Positions 46,165 through 59,756 of a DNA stretch of 64,000 nt are shown here, in pieces; position 1 is the stretch's first letter, and each line of letters opens with the position of its first letter. The stretch is from Nissolia schottii (Eukaryota > Streptophyta > Magnoliopsida > Fabales > Fabaceae): the NCBI GenBank assembly GCA_003254905.1, contig QANU01028836.1, positions 193,509-257,508 of the forward strand. The letters are read 5' to 3'. The position numbers and the translations under genes are program-made. The notes beneath the pieces were generated by a model that made no database searches, was not told the origin of the DNA, and saw only the letters and a list, made by a program, of their open reading frames with translations.

Positions 46165-47040
46165 CTACATGTATTTAATTATTTATTTGATCAAATGAAG
46201 GTACTATCAAACATACATAATTTAAACAAAGTCTTACAAATGGTATTAGATGTGTCAAGGCTATCTCCATTGCAGATGCCTTTTTGATCTTCTTTTTTTT
46301 TTTTGTAGCAAGACAGTTATGTAATAATAAGGTAGCAAATCAAATAAAGAAAAACATTTCAAGGTTATGATAACCATCATGTTTAGACAGATGTGTAAAT
46401 AAATAGACATTATGTTCAAATTTCAATTCAAAAAACAAAATAAGATCTACGTTTAATTGATAGTTTGTTAAAAAGTAAGGGGGAAAAAAGGGCTTGATTT
46501 TGGTGGATCATGAGTAATCTAAGTGTAATGAACGAACTGATTCATTATGAAGTGACTACTGATGTAAGCACATCAAGATGATTGCAGAGAATGAAAGGCT
46601 AAAATGTAAAGGACTGTATCTTGATCAAGAACTTGTCAGCAACTTCAGAAAAAATTAATTGAATAAGCATTTTTCCATACGAAAATGGTTCACATGAATG
46701 TTACTTCTATTAAAACAACTTCTATCATATTAGCTGCAAAGGACCATATTAGTGCACAAGAAAGACATATACACTGAATTAATTCCAAGTCATTGCAAGT
46801 TTTAATAGTATGTTTAATTGACAATAAACAAGTGAGTTGAAAATGAGTTCAACATCAAATCAGAATCTTGAACATCAAGTAGAAACTAGATCATGACAGA
46901 TTTTATACATAGGATGAAGTTAGCATCTTCCTTTTTTTGTGAATCCAAATTCCACTAGATCGTGATTAATCTGGTTTGACGTGAGTCGGCCAACTACTTT
47001 TCTTTATTCACATAACTAAATGATGAGGCTTTCCGTAAGT
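46165..47040. repeat. Unit 5 (partial), lead block
   Basis: Homologous to 17,640-18,500, without inserted elements. Confidence 0.7.
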
Positions 47041-47650
47041 TGACGAACCACTTGGATCCAGCTATCTACATTGCCATGACTAAATAGGATAGAATAATTC
47101 AAACAAAGAAATTAATTCATGGCTTTTAGTTCTTCTTGTCTTGCAGGAACAAAATTATGATAAGTTCATACTTAATCTTGTCATGAGCATATGCAGTTAA
47201 ATCCATCAATCTACACTTGAATCTAGCGATCTACATTCACACGACAAAAAAAGACTCAATAAGTAATTCAAGCAAAAAGAAAATTATTCTATCTTTTTCA
47301 AGATTGTAGAAAATATCATTGCCCATCATTACAATACTAATCCATTGTTGGAGCATCATAGGTGGCATCACAAATGCCAACAAAAAAAGAAAACAACTTG
47401 GATTGAACTATCTAAATTGCTACGAAAAAAATAGAACAAAATATTCTAAACAAAGAAATTCATTTATGGATTTTCATTCCCTTCTTGCTTTGATGGAACC
47501 AAATTATGGACAAGTTCATGCACTATCTGACTCAACATTTTTGAGATAAATCCATCTTTTTATACTCATATGACCAAATAGGACTGAAGATAAATCATTC
47601 TATCAAAAAAGAGAAAACTAATCAAGGGGTTTTTTTTTTACATTTTTTTT
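47041..47650. repeat. Unit 5 (partial), monomers; right end of the array
   Basis: Monomers continue up to a T-rich run at about 47,625-47,655, where similarity to 36,770 stops. The array ends inside a monomer, not at an element terminus. Confidence 0.7.
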
Positions 47651-48435
47651 TTACATTCTATGAAGAAGTTGAATGTGAAGCTTGACACTATCATTAACAA
47701 GCTCATGGAAATGGGAAGACACAATGAGAAGGAGAATCAAGCTACTGTAACATTCCTAAAAAGATTACATCTTTTAATTGTAAACTTTTTGACCAATTGA
47801 TTATAAACTTGCCAATTGGTAGAGGGTAATATATACTTAAATCATTTGGCCTCTTGTGATTGTGATCATAACCTTTCTTTGTAAACTTTTGAGTAAACTT
47901 GTGATATGTAAAAATCAAAAAACTTAGATTAATATCCGCCCAATGCGTGAGCGGATAAAGAATAATTTTTTTAATAACTATATAAGAATAATTTGAATTA
48001 AATGGTCATCTATTTTGCATAATATAGTGAATATTTGCAAATACGTTTGAATCATAATCTACATAAGTAATATACTTGCAAGGTTGGATAGAGACAAAAT
48101 CTCACTCATGACTTATTCATTTTCTTGTTTTCTTGTTCTGATTTTTAATTTACGATCAATTTGTGGTACTTTTTTCTTAAACTGCTGCATTAATTTCTTA
48201 TATTCTCATTTAAAGGTCATCTTTTAGAATCGTGTATATTACCTCATAATTTTTTTTTATGAACCAAACAACGTAATGTAAATTTCTAGTTACATGACCG
48301 GTGCATACCAAACATAACAATGTAACATTACCAACTATTTAACAAATGGTAATCTTTTTAAAAGATAATCCAAATTACTTGGTAATCTTAGAAGCAAAGT
48401 AGCAAACGCCCTAACATCCTTGTCTTTTGATCATT

Positions 48436-48718
48436 CTTCTTCTCTGATTCCCATTTCTAACATATACCATTTGAGTTTTACTTGCAAGGGAGTTTTGTCA
48501 TCACCCCCTTCACTTAGGATAGCCATTAGTTTTCCCCTAATGAGTCCTCTTCCAACAGTAGTCAGAGGCAACTTGCTCAATTCATTCTGAACAATGATTT
48601 CTCATAGAAGAAATGAATCTGGGCCTCCATACATCTCAATTCTCACATATAGGGAAGGAGTCAACTTTTTGGGCCTTTGGTCTTTACTGTTAAACCTGTT
48701 ATGCCACAACAGGGCTTC
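48436..48718 (-). other. Unassigned exon-like minus-strand frame
   Basis: One minus-strand frame stays open for about 94 codons apart from a single TGA at 48,604-48,606, in otherwise very AT-rich DNA. It includes LTPSLYVRIEMYGGPDS and VGRGLIRGKLMAILSEGG. No family was recognised. It may be a decayed exon or a piece of an unidentified transposon. Confidence 0.3.
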
Positions 48719-50510
48719 CTTTGTTGACCGTAAATCAACATTTTATATTTGAGCCCTATTATCTATATGGTTCCCATCAACTGGGCTAACACATCATTTT
48801 AGCCTAGTAGTTGTAGTTGTAACTTGCAAGTGCTGATATGTTCTTCCTAAATAGTAAATATGAAAACCAAACAATATCTAGTGTGTCAAGTTGGTACGTT
48901 GTGTTTAGCTTTGGTCATTATTATGCCTTAAGTATGCAGGATTGTTAGATAATTCATATGAAAATTTATGTAAACTGTCTAGCGCCATATGTATTCCAAA
49001 AGTATGTATGAATTATGATGCATAATGCTTCTTGAATTCAGTTTGATATAAAACAGCTTAATTATATAATATAATATAATATGCATGGGTTTGAAATCCC
49101 AAAATACTTAGCTGTTATTTTCTGTAGAAGTTTAAATGGTAGTTGTTTTTTATTTTAATATAAGTTTTTAAATTATAATATTTTGTGAGTTTTAGAAAAT
49201 AATAATTCTAGAAAACAATTATAAGAATTCAGTATATTGGTCTACTAACAAGTAAAATTAGTTCATAATTTGTATGGGCCGGGAATAAGCTAAAGTCCAT
49301 GGTAGTGTTGACAAACATGCATAAAATTGGACAAAGAATAGGGTAATGAGAATATAAGGGGGGGAAATTGATGAATGTTAGTCGTATATTTACTTTTATA
49401 CCTATCAATTTCTTTTTTTAACAAAAGGAACAAAAAACAGAGGACGGAGAGTAGAGTTGGCTTGAATACGAAGAAAAATATGAGTAGTACGGAAAGAAAT
49501 TTCGTATTACACTCATCAACCACAATGATTGGTCATGCACTAACAATTTTGGCCAAATTCCTATTTTCTCTCGACTTTTGTCAATTTTTACTTTCTTTTT
49601 GTTAACTTTTGGCTTCACACTTGAAAAATATTTAGAACAAGAATGGAGCTTTATACATATTGGTAATGAATATCAACATTCATATTTTTCAAAAATTTAA
49701 ATTGCTAGTTAGAAATAATTAAATAATTTTATATTTTAGTATATTACTTTCTTTTGATTGGTTCATATAAATTATTATAATTACAAATAAAAGTTATATA
49801 AATTTAGGAAAAATGATATTTATACATAGAAATTGGTCGCAAGGAACGAGATAATTTAAAATGAGGTGCTTGTCAGAGACATGATCGTCAGATGTCTGAA
49901 CGATGACAATGTGTACTTGTAAAAGTATTATAACACTCAAGTAAGCATAAATTTAAAGTATGAATGTATAAAATTTGAAATGAATAGTGTGTACCTGTGG
50001 TCTAAGGTCAATGGTATTTATGCGTATGACCTAATAAGGAATGCACACTCTTGGCAGTGCCTCAGGTGTGACCTGGTTTTCGGAACCTTCCATGTCCCAA
50101 GCACCAATGCAACCGACGCGTGTTTGTGACCCATTTCATACCTTCTTTGGGCTAGTTCCAGATGGGCTCTTACAACCAGATCTCCCAAAATTGGGCTTCC
50201 ATTCATCTCGTAAATTGAATGTTGACATACTTGGTGAGAGAAAGAAAACAAAATAACGAGTGTTAGAGAGGATATACACTAGATCCCAATATTTTTCTCC
50301 CTTTTGATGGATGATTTGTAAGTATTTAAGGAGTTTGAAGACATATTCTAACTCTGATAAGATGACAGGGCATAACATATCTATACAATTTTGCCAATAT
50401 AACACTATATATTGGTCTTGATTGAACTATTGAAATTTAAATTCTATTACTAAAATCTTGACTAACTTGACTTGACTGGGATCCCTTAAAGAGAACAAAG
50501 TTCTCCCTCT

Positions 50511-50511
50511 A

Positions 50512-50555
<44 letters not shown>
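50511..50555. repeat. (TG)n(TA)n microsatellite
   Basis: A compound dinucleotide run of about 45 bp: TG repeats followed by uninterrupted TA repeats. Confidence 0.95.
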
Positions 50556-50560
<5 letters not shown>

Positions 50561-51928
50561 ATAGCAACATTAATAACTACGCAATGAGGAAATCCGCCAA
50601 ATACCAATAAAACACAAAATATGTGGCTATTATATACTATATTGCATATTTATAATTTATATATTTATATATTACATGTTACGCACGCGTGCAGGCAACA
50701 CTTATCAAATCACACTCAATTGCTTCTTCTTTTTTTTTTTTTTCGTCATTCATGTCTAGTCCCCACCTCATTTGTTGTCTCCTTATCTCTTCCAACTTTA
50801 CCCTATCAATTTGTTTCCTCCATTTTTTAGTTTCCCCAGTTTTATGGCCACGTCAAATCACAAGAGCAAACTGTCAAAGTGCTTACCTTTATATAGCACT
50901 GTTTTACATTCTTTTTCCTTTACCTTTTCATGCTAAGAACGAATTTTATTTGGGCTTCAGCTCGAAATTTTAATTTTATTTTGAAACTCAATGAAGATAA
51001 TTTTAGGCTGGGATTTGACGGAATTCTGTTTTATGGTTTACGTGTGACATGTTTATTTGGCGTTCTAAGCGGGATGATTGTGTGACTTGTGTTGAATTGA
51101 AAATTGTTTAGATGCTATCATAGTAAAAGTTTTATTATGTATTAACTGTTGCATTAAAAGTTGAGTTGAATTTCCATATATTTTATCAATGTAAAACAAT
51201 ATTTTAAGTAATAAGTATGATAGTCAACTAGTTTTGCTAATATAATAATACACGACTTGATAACAATGAAAGATATATAATGATAATCTACAAAATCAAT
51301 TTATCGAGAAATCATTAATATAAAACATAAAAATAAAAATAAAAAAAATATTATTCTAATAACGCTAAAAATTTCTAGGGTTGAGTTGGTAGAGTGGAAA
51401 ATGTCAACCTAATTTTCTTTATATGATAACTTCATATAACAGAAATATTATGTGTAATCATTTTATATAGATTGACTTACTCTCTATTTATAATTAGATG
51501 TGATTCTAATGAAACTCATGCCCAAATGAAATATCATTTAATAATGGGTGAGGTTTGTGAATATTGCATTCCATGCATAATTAATGAATTCACATAATAC
51601 AAGCTCTTCGTTTAAAAGAAAGAATAAGAAAAAGAGGTTTGTTCTTTGTATTTATGAAATTTCATTTAATGGTAAATGTGATGTATGTTGACATAATATC
51701 TTATACCTTGTAAATACAAATAACATTTTATTATAAAAAAAAATTATATACATGCAAGTGTTTAATTGTTGGAGTGGGGTTCAGCTTGATGTACTTTCCA
51801 TAGGGGGATGAAGATGCCCAAGTAAGCGATTGAACTGATTAATTAAACTTGTCGAGGTACATCAGGCAAAAATGCAAGAAATGAGAAATTTGGGAGCCAT
51901 ACATTTTAACTTAATTTATTTTTCTATC

Positions 51929-51933
<5 letters not shown>

Positions 51934-51964
<31 letters not shown>
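51934..51964. repeat. (TA)n microsatellite
   Basis: About 31 bp of uninterrupted TA repeats. Confidence 0.95.
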
Positions 51965-51966
<2 letters not shown>

Positions 51967-52198
51967 CAAAATTTAAAATTAAAATTAATAAAAATAATTT
52001 AAATTTTGACAAATGTATAGGTAAGGTTAATAAAATAATAAATTAATCTAAAATATAAGACTCTCAAACGTTTCTCAATTAAAATTAAAATGAAATAGTA
52101 GTCAATTTTACTCATTTATTTCTTAACATGGACCCTTTCCTGGATAACATTTCTCCAAGTCAAAGTGTGCAACACAAAATGTCACATCCTAATCCAAT

Positions 52199-52220
52199 CT
52201 CTCTCTCTCTCTCTCTCTCT
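52199..52220. repeat. (CT)n microsatellite
   Basis: About 11 CT repeats. Confidence 0.95.
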
Positions 52221-53559
52221 ATATCTAACGTATAGGAAGTTCTACTACCCACATTAATGAAGTGGGAGCTAGGTGGCTTCACGCATGCGAAGAAAAAGGA
52301 GAAATTATTACAGACTTTTCTTTATCTTCATTCACGTTGGGAATCTAGGACGGAGGAGTATAACACTAGCTATACCTGGCATGTATACATAGGGCGAATC
52401 ATAGATGGAAAAAAAAAAAGTTATATAATGGACTTTGTGGTTTTTAGTGGATTTTAATGATTATGTCTAAATTCTCTCTTCAAAATAATTCTCTTCAGTA
52501 ATAATACAATAGAAAGACTTTCTCATTCATTTATCTTGGATACCTTGTGGATTGATATATACTCCACAATCTTCGTTTCTTATCTATTCAATTTCATCTA
52601 TTTATGCTAAAGAAAAGGTGCATGTAACATATATTAGATAAAAATGGAAATAAAAATAGTATTCGAAAGGGGGGTGTGAGATCATGTAACAATTAGTTTG
52701 TTATTTTCTCCTCCTACAAAATTTAGGAGAAAATGTATTGAACTTTTTATGATTTAGCTTCCCTCAATCTATTCATGTAATGCAATTAAGCTGGAAATGT
52801 TTAATTCTCAAGGAATAGCTAGAGAAGGGCGTATGGAACTGTTGGGAAAAAAAATATTAGAAAAACTATAATTTTTTATTTATTTATTTTTCTCATATAT
52901 CTATGTGTATAACAAAAATATGCTCCCTTAAACTATTTCTTTTCCTTCTTTTTTGGGGGATTGGTTTTGGATAAAATTAGAATCCTTTAGTTGAACGGAA
53001 CTTCCACGCAAAGGGAGCAGCTTTTCCTTTTGCCACGCTTCCTGTGCCCTAAAGAACCATGATTTGGTCGTCCATGGAATGAAAGTGGGAATAAATCACA
53101 ATAAGGAGAAGAACAAGAGATTGGATTCGAATCCAATGTGTATATAAGGCCAAAATTTTTCAAATTAGAGGTGTCATGACCCCATGTATATGTTATCATG
53201 CAATTCATGTTCATTGGCAGTACACGAACATTTTAGGTAGAGAATTTGTGTTCTAATTCAGAGCATATCTATGAATTAATGAACGCTTACTGAAATATTT
53301 AAAGATTATAAGTTACCTATTAATAATGGAACACATGGATCGAATCTAATTATAATGCAATTCATGTTTAGTACCCAATTTAAAAATAATAAATTTATTT
53401 GGGTATAATAATAGGTGGTTGAAATTAAGGGTGTTAAATAGGTTAACTTGGCTGATTTAAGTTTTGTCTTTTTTTCCCGTGGAAATGATTTCACCAAAGA
53501 AGTGGAGGACCAATACAATTTTGATGGACTAGAGAGGAGTATCATGTATCCAAATTACA

Positions 53560-54175
53560 TCAATTGAGGTGCACACAAGAGTGAGGCACTTGGTTTCCAT
53601 CTCTCTTAACATGGTTGAATGTGCAAGAATCAAAACTTGTTCCCAGCCTTGGACAATCTGAAGAAATTGAGTCAAATATATATTGTTGAGGGCATGGTGC
53701 CCTCATAAGCTCCAAACAGTCAGACTCCAATATTAATAGACGCATTATGCAAATGTCTTGGGCCAGCAACATTCCCATTCAGACCCACACACCCTGAGAC
53801 AACAACTACCATTCCATTGCAGTCACGAAAAACAGCTCCAACACCCCCAAATAGACTCACTCGCTACAACCACATGATCGATCAGTATTGAGCTTGTAAA
53901 TATCATCTAGCGGAGGACTCCAACGAAAGACAGACAGAGTAGTGGTAGTACCATGATTCACCTCAGGTCTCTCTCGAGCTTGCTTAAAAGAATGTAGCAG
54001 AGACGTAGCATTTGCAATAAGTCTGTGGAATCATCATACCACCTTTAAAGCACCCCTTGTTCATATCCAACCAAATTCCATACGCAATCATGATTAGGAG
54101 CTCAATAATTGCCTCAGGAACAACTTGATTAAATGTTGTATCAATACAATGTTGTCTTGATTTAAAGTTATCCAA
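53560..54175 (-). mobile_element. LINE-type RNase H (RVT_3) remnant
   Basis: Minus-strand frames carry, in order, the segment that follows zf-RVT in plant LINEs (LIMIAYGIWLDMNKGCFKG), the lead into the RNase H-like domain (WSPPLDDIYKLNTD), and its later parts (LLAQDICIMRLLILESDCLE; FNHVKRDGNQVPHS). The family pattern is WxPPxxxxYKLNxDG ... VILESDC ... HVRREGNxVAHxLA. Several stops and frame changes lie between the pieces, the catalytic region is incomplete, and no reverse transcriptase precedes it. It is a decayed LINE end, although plants also have host genes made only of this domain. Confidence 0.72.
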
Positions 54176-54180
54176 TTCAT

Positions 54181-56270
54181 ATTTATTTTCTATCGAGTAA
54201 TTATATTCGTTCTTAATGTCTTAATTGATTGATTTGATGTCTCACATTAGCTTGAGAAAGGATTGTGAAAGATGCTTTAATGTATAGTTACCATAGGTTA
54301 AGCGAAAATCAAAGATGAACAAACGCGACCTATATGGTTAGTTTAGGAGGGATCCATAGAACGTTAAATATCACTTCGAAGGAAGTTGTTGTAAGAGATT
54401 AAGTAACCACACTTAGAGGAGAGAATTACTCGTACTCGTGAAAGACTTGTAGTTACTTTAGGGACCCTAACCATCAATAAACTAATTTAGAAATTGGATA
54501 GTTGAGTTTTAGGATAATGGAATTAGATAGGTGAAATTGAATGCTTTAGTGTCTTTCGCCCCTTGAATTTTTCCTTTTTGATATTTCTCAATCACTTGTT
54601 ATTAATTTCTTGCAATTGGTTAATTTGCAATTTCACTTTTTCATTTCAAACCATTCAGTCGAATAGCATTAAAAAAAACCCTCGGCCGAATCTTGATTCG
54701 TTCAAATTATTATACTTATTGGATATGTGATATGTGATTTATTTTCGTGGGACAATATTCTCTCTCACTAATTTATTAGTTGTACGACTCGATATATTTT
54801 TCATTAAAAAAACGTATCTCTCTCTCTACCAAAACCACCTATAATCTCTCTTTATCCATCCCTTCACCACCCACAATATGACCACCATCAATATTGAGAG
54901 GTAATAGATATTTTCATGTTGATTTTTCCATTAATTTAGTTTTTATACGTGATTTCTCACCATTGATTTAAAAGGTATGACTTATATATGTCATATGACA
55001 TAATATAATTAAAGCTACGGTATTACACATAAAAAAATTATATAAAAAATCAACATGAGAAAATTCATTATGAATGATTAAATAAAGTTTTTTTCAAAGT
55101 GATGATTATAAGATTCAAACTTATGAAATTACATATAAAGATTACAAAAATTGATTTAACTTTATATTTAAACAATCCTAACCAAGTTGTGCGCCAATTA
55201 GGGTTAACATAGTTGTTTAAGGTTCAGCCACGCTCCACAAACGCGGGAGTTGAATTTCTACTAGTCGATCAATGTGACATCTTTTTAGTGGTGTGATATA
55301 TAATATCTATTGAAATTTTCATAGAGTATCAACGCCTAACGTACACCTAAACTTTTCATTACATTAAAAAAAACCTAGCAAGTTTTGCATGACCCTACAA
55401 TGAATTAAAAAGAAAAATGAAAATAACATAGTTTTTTCACACAATGATATATATATANATATAACGTGGCAATTTGGTTTCCACCTTTAATTAAATGCGG
55501 ATTAGTTATACGTCTCTCTCACTCTTGTAACTTTCCACTCCGCGAAGAACATTGGAAGATGCTAAACCACAAACCATAATTAGCTTTTAAAGAGAGGGAA
55601 AAAAAAGTCAAGGTTTTTCAAGGACATAGAAGATAGAAGATAGAAGATGAGAGTCATGACTCAGCAGAACAATTGAGGCAAATGAAGAAAATTTGTCCCA
55701 TCACCATTTATAGAACCACTGGAACTTTGGGAGACCATGCACTGTCTCTCATTATCCATAGGGTCACAATGAATGGATATGCCAGTTTGGATGAGGGTCC
55801 CGATGCAATCTCCAAAAACTTATCTATATACACTTGCTTTCAGGATAGCTTGACTGCATGCAAATTTGTTGGCTTTATAACCCCCATTGGTAGTGCCTAG
55901 GGAGAGAATAAATTACTTATTTTAATGAAAAACGTGTCCTTTTAAGGATTAGTTGTACAGAGAGAGAGAGAGAGTAAATTATCCAAATTGTTCGTGGGAC
56001 CTAAATTTTTTACTTAAAAATTTATTTATATATTTTAATCATATACTTGTCATAATTTTTATTTGAAATTAAAGAAATAAATGAAGATTATGACAACAGG
56101 CACATATAATTAAAATGTGTAAATAAATTTATAGACAAAAAACTTAGGTCTTTCAAACAATACTCATAAATTATATTAATATTTTTTTAAGATTTAATGA
56201 AACTAGATTAACTTCTCCGTCATTTATAAAACTGCTTCGGGAGATTTCTGAATTTTACAAAGCATTACAT
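54181..56270. other. Gene-poor AT-rich stretch
   Basis: No gene or classifiable repeat was seen. A 75-codon frame at 55,673-55,900 has no recognised domain. A short AG run lies near 55,960. The base at 55,458 is ambiguous (n) within a TA run. Confidence 0.4.
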
Positions 56271-56274
56271 TATC

Positions 56275-56595
56275 TACTTTTATAACATTAATTTTTCTTA
56301 AAGTTTAGTGAAGTTACACTAAATCTCCTCTAAAGTTTATTAAATTACACCTGAGTACCCTCTAGTTATTTAGATGACACTAACCATATTTAGATAAGCA
56401 CGTGATTGTTTCATTATATCCTCCAACTCCAACCTCTCATCTTCACCATATATAATGGAAAAACCACCTAAAAACTTAGAGGTAGTTAGTATCACCTGAA
56501 CGACTAAAAAAGAGTTTGATGTAATTCTAATAAATTTCATGGGAGGTTTAGTTTTATTTTATTAAATTTTAGGGAAGTAAGTGTTAAGAGGCAAG
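56275..56595. mobile_element. Fold-back MITE
   Basis: Left arm about 56,290-56,395 and right arm about 56,480-56,595 are imperfect reverse complements: CTCTAAAGTTTATTAAATTACA pairs with TGTAATTCTAATAAATTTCATG, and GATGACACTAACC pairs with GGTAGTTAGTATCACC. The centre is about 85 bp. No coding capacity, and target duplications were not resolved. Confidence 0.65.
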
Positions 56596-56622
56596 GACAA
56601 TGAAATGATTTATAAAATTTAG

Positions 56623-56659
56623 TAGGGGTGAACATGGGTTGGGTTCGACCCGCCGATTC
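56623..56659. repeat. GGGTCGGG-type repeat, left part
   Basis: TAGGGGTGAACATGGGTTGG resembles the terminal repeat of hAT-type MITEs (TAGGGGTG...) followed by GGGT/CCCG-rich sequence. It is interrupted by the solo LTR and continues at 59,757. Confidence 0.5.
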
Positions 56660-59600
56660 TGAAACACCCTAGCTAACTGTTTACGCTTAAGTTGTACGCA
56701 ATACTCACTAAGTTGTTTATTACTTGGTGGGAATACTTATAGTCCGTAATTATCCTTCAAAATACTAATTCATGAAAATATGGATCGATTTTAAACTTTT
56801 CCTTTTCATAGTTTGTATTATAAGATATGAGCCGTGCGTTGGATAGAACAGATAATACAAGCAATAGAGCCCTTGGCTTAACAGTTAACCATTCCGCATC
56901 ATACAACAGATAGGTAAGCAAACATGCGGTCCGTCATATATATTTATAAGAAGTCACATAATTATTACAATAAGTAATATACAACATCAAGTTCGTCAAA
57001 ATAGAATATATGTCTGTAAAACATAAGGGCTAACTGGAACACATCCCAATTAGCCCTTGCAAAATGATGGCTTGACCCGTCCTCTTGGGGTGTCCACCTC
57101 ACGTCACAGCCCTTCACAGCTCCTCATGCAACTTGGTAGAGTTCTCGTCGTAAGTTCCTAGAGTCATAAACGAGTGGGGTGAGAACGTTTCATTCTCAGT
57201 GGGAATACTAATCCGTCACTGTCGTTTCATTTCTCAGTTATGATCCAGACCGCTCAGGGGATCTCTATATGTACATGTATACTAATATCCCTACTGATTA
57301 TTATTAGCCACACTAGTCCTGAGCAGCTTTATCTACGTTTTTAGGTGACTGGGGAATCTAATCTTGCTTTCCTAGTTATAGGTTATCGTGCTTTCTAGTC
57401 CTGACTGTATAGGTATCGTGTCTTGTGATCACGCACCCACGTAACTTGTACTTACATACTTACATATACATACTTATATACATACATCACATATCTTATG
57501 CATAGGAGGGATCTGGAGTTCTCTTATGCGCCCTGTGGCTGCGTCCTTCTTGATACATAGTCCTTTCACCTTTGTAGTCGTGGTCGACGGCTACAACCTA
57601 CTTGCATTCCCTATCATTGACGACCCGACAGTGCTCTAACCGGTGTGGTAGCTAGCCACGTAAAGATCATATAAGGAAGACAAGCAACGATAGGCACAAC
57701 CGCCCAACTAGTGGAGGGATGGCGAGGTATCGACCCTGTGACTCGATCAAGCGTGGACTCGTAGGTCAGCCCTGTGACTTGACCTCGCATACTTTGTTCA
57801 TTCATCCAATGGGCCCATTATTAAGTCAGTCCTATGCCTGTAATAAGGCCTATGCCTTCATGGTCAGGCCAATGCCTGTGTTCATAAAATCAGGTATGTG
57901 CCTGTGTTATCGTGGTCAGGCCTGTGCCTACATTCATAACCAATCCATCTTGCTGGACAAGTAAGGGGCTTGTCCGTTGGACGTGCCAAGAGAAAGGAAT
58001 TTCCTATTATATAACTACATCTTCTTCAAGGTATACCGGACCCTCTGTGGCCAGAACCTTCTTAGGATATCATTGGTTCCATATGTTCAGTTATGCACTT
58101 TCGTTATTTTATGTGATCATATGTCTAGTTATCTAAGATTATCCTAACATTCTAATGACAACCCATTTCCTCATGATACATCATCATAAAATATAACACA
58201 TAGAGTATAACAACGATTATGGCGTGAAACTGCGATATATTAGTGCTTTTCTGAAAATGCCCGCTTTCTATCAGAATTTAGTTAACACAAACCGAAATGG
58301 GTTCAAGACCTCACCCCAAGGTTTTGGATAGCCCTAATATCATTTTTCATACTTATAAACCCAGATTTTGAACCCAAAATCTTGAAATTACTGTTTTTCC
58401 TACCCAAAAGTGCTATTTTTTGACCAGTAAAATAACCTGATTTTCTTTGGAATTTTAGTTCTAAAAAACCCGAAGGGCTCAAGGCTTGACTGTAAGGTTT
58501 TTGATAGCTCTAAACCCATTTTTCATGAAAACAAACCCAGATTTTCAGTCCATTTCCCGAACTTCCCATTTTGCCCTTGTGTGCCTAAAAACGTCTTTTT
58601 TTGAGAAATTCGTTGGGGCCTCCAAAAATCAACAAACTTAACATCACTACTCAATTTTCGTGCAAATTCCAGAAATAACATTAGTTTTTCATGATAAAAA
58701 AACCAGCATGCAATTCCTATCCAAAACGTGTTAGATTCCCATTCCAAGCTTAGGTATACCTAAATCTTGACAGAGTCACAGATAACATCAGCAGTTCCCA
58801 GACAAACAATCAACAATATATATACAGTCATAATCACCTATGAAACATCCTAACAAGCCTCATAAGCAGTGGGTGGTCAGATTACCCACAATCATCCATA
58901 CATCGTTGCCCTGGCATATATTAAATAACACAGGATAGTTGCACATAATCACACACAATCACATGAGAGTCACCAAGCAGGTGAGCAAGCTAGGTTTACC
59001 CACTTCCTTAGAGTCTTGTGGATGGTTAGGGAGGCGAGGCAAGGATTCCAAGAGTGTGTAGCTTTCCTGGCTAGTTTTCCGATTTTCAGCAGCGTAACGG
59101 CAGAGTTTCTGAACGGAACGAATTTGAGCAGAGACTAGGAAATGAGAAAGTGAAAAAATGAAGTGCCATGGAGGGCTATTTATAGCCTCCAAGGCCAAAT
59201 GGTCTTGGCCAAGAATGGCCACATATTTTTCTCAAAAAAGAAAAAGGAAAAAGAAAATAGGATTTTGGATGATTATGCCTAGTCAAAGCTTAGTCATATT
59301 GACTTTTTGACCAAATACTTGGTCCATATGAGGAAAGAGAAACTGTGAGAGAGACGGAAGATTGCCTTGGCCATGGGGCCTACTTTTCAGTCCAGTTTGA
59401 TCGTGTTTGGTCATACATTGTCCGGGTGCATCGCGTATGGCTGTCTGAAAAATATCCCGGACCCGCCATCGTGATCTCTTAATGGTTCTAGTGAGGAATT
59501 TTAGGTCCAACTAAGGTATTTGTAAATTTCTTTTCATACAAGTTTTTTTTACAGATACCTTTGATGTGTGATTAATTTTCGGTGGCGAAAGACGATAAAT

Positions 59601-59756
59601 TCAGTGTCTGCAGATTTTCGCAAAATTACGAACTATTCCGTTATTTGGTACTTATGGGGGATAAAATTGGGATTTTCAACCGTAATCCAATTATATTACT
59701 TATATATCTATTTATTAGGCGAAATCTTTGCGAGGGGAAAAAATCAGGATGCTACA
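56660..59756 (+). mobile_element. Long solo LTR, copy 5 (outside the array)
   Basis: A 3,097-bp LTR with ends TGAAACACCC...GGATGCTACA. GATTC (56,655-56,659) and GATCC (59,757-59,761) flank it, one mismatch. It shares with copies 1-3 the CTTCAAGGTATACCGGACCC-type block, the CATGATGATGCAT-type block and the GTTTGGTCATACATTGTCCG-type block. No internal region is present. Confidence 0.82.

Larger units (their letters stand above)
9275..47650. repeat. Tandem array of a chimeric repeat unit
   Basis: The same blocks recur in the same order and orientation. Unit 1 spans about 9,275-17,640, unit 2 about 17,640-30,760, unit 3 about 30,760-36,088, unit 4 about 36,089-46,165, and partial unit 5 about 46,165-47,650. 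Without later insertions the fuller units measure about 5.7-6.6 kb; all parts together would make roughly 7 kb. A recognisable marker is CAAGTGAGTTGAAAATGAG near 9,676, 18,286, 31,692 and 46,832. Units 2-4 resemble each other more than unit 1. Unit 3 lost its 3' part and unit 4 its first part in a single deletion. The edges fall inside the unit (first block on the left, monomer block on the right). The array therefore looks like an amplified genomic segment rather than a series of independent insertions. Confidence 0.85.
47656..53559. other. Gene-poor AT-rich stretch
   Basis: No gene is supported. It holds TG/TA, TA and CT microsatellites and an unassigned minus-strand frame at 48.4-48.7 kb, annotated separately. 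50,040-50,250 is less AT-rich and may be part of an old retroelement, but no domain was recognised. Confidence 0.45.

Noticed and set aside
9275-47650. CRISPR-like or bacterial repeat array
   Set aside because: Repeat units are kilobases long, with plant transposon content; spacing and structure do not fit CRISPR.
47656-47740. MKKLNVKLDTIINKLMEMG frame as a gag-like start
   Set aside because: Too short, no second domain, and immediately followed by non-coding DNA.
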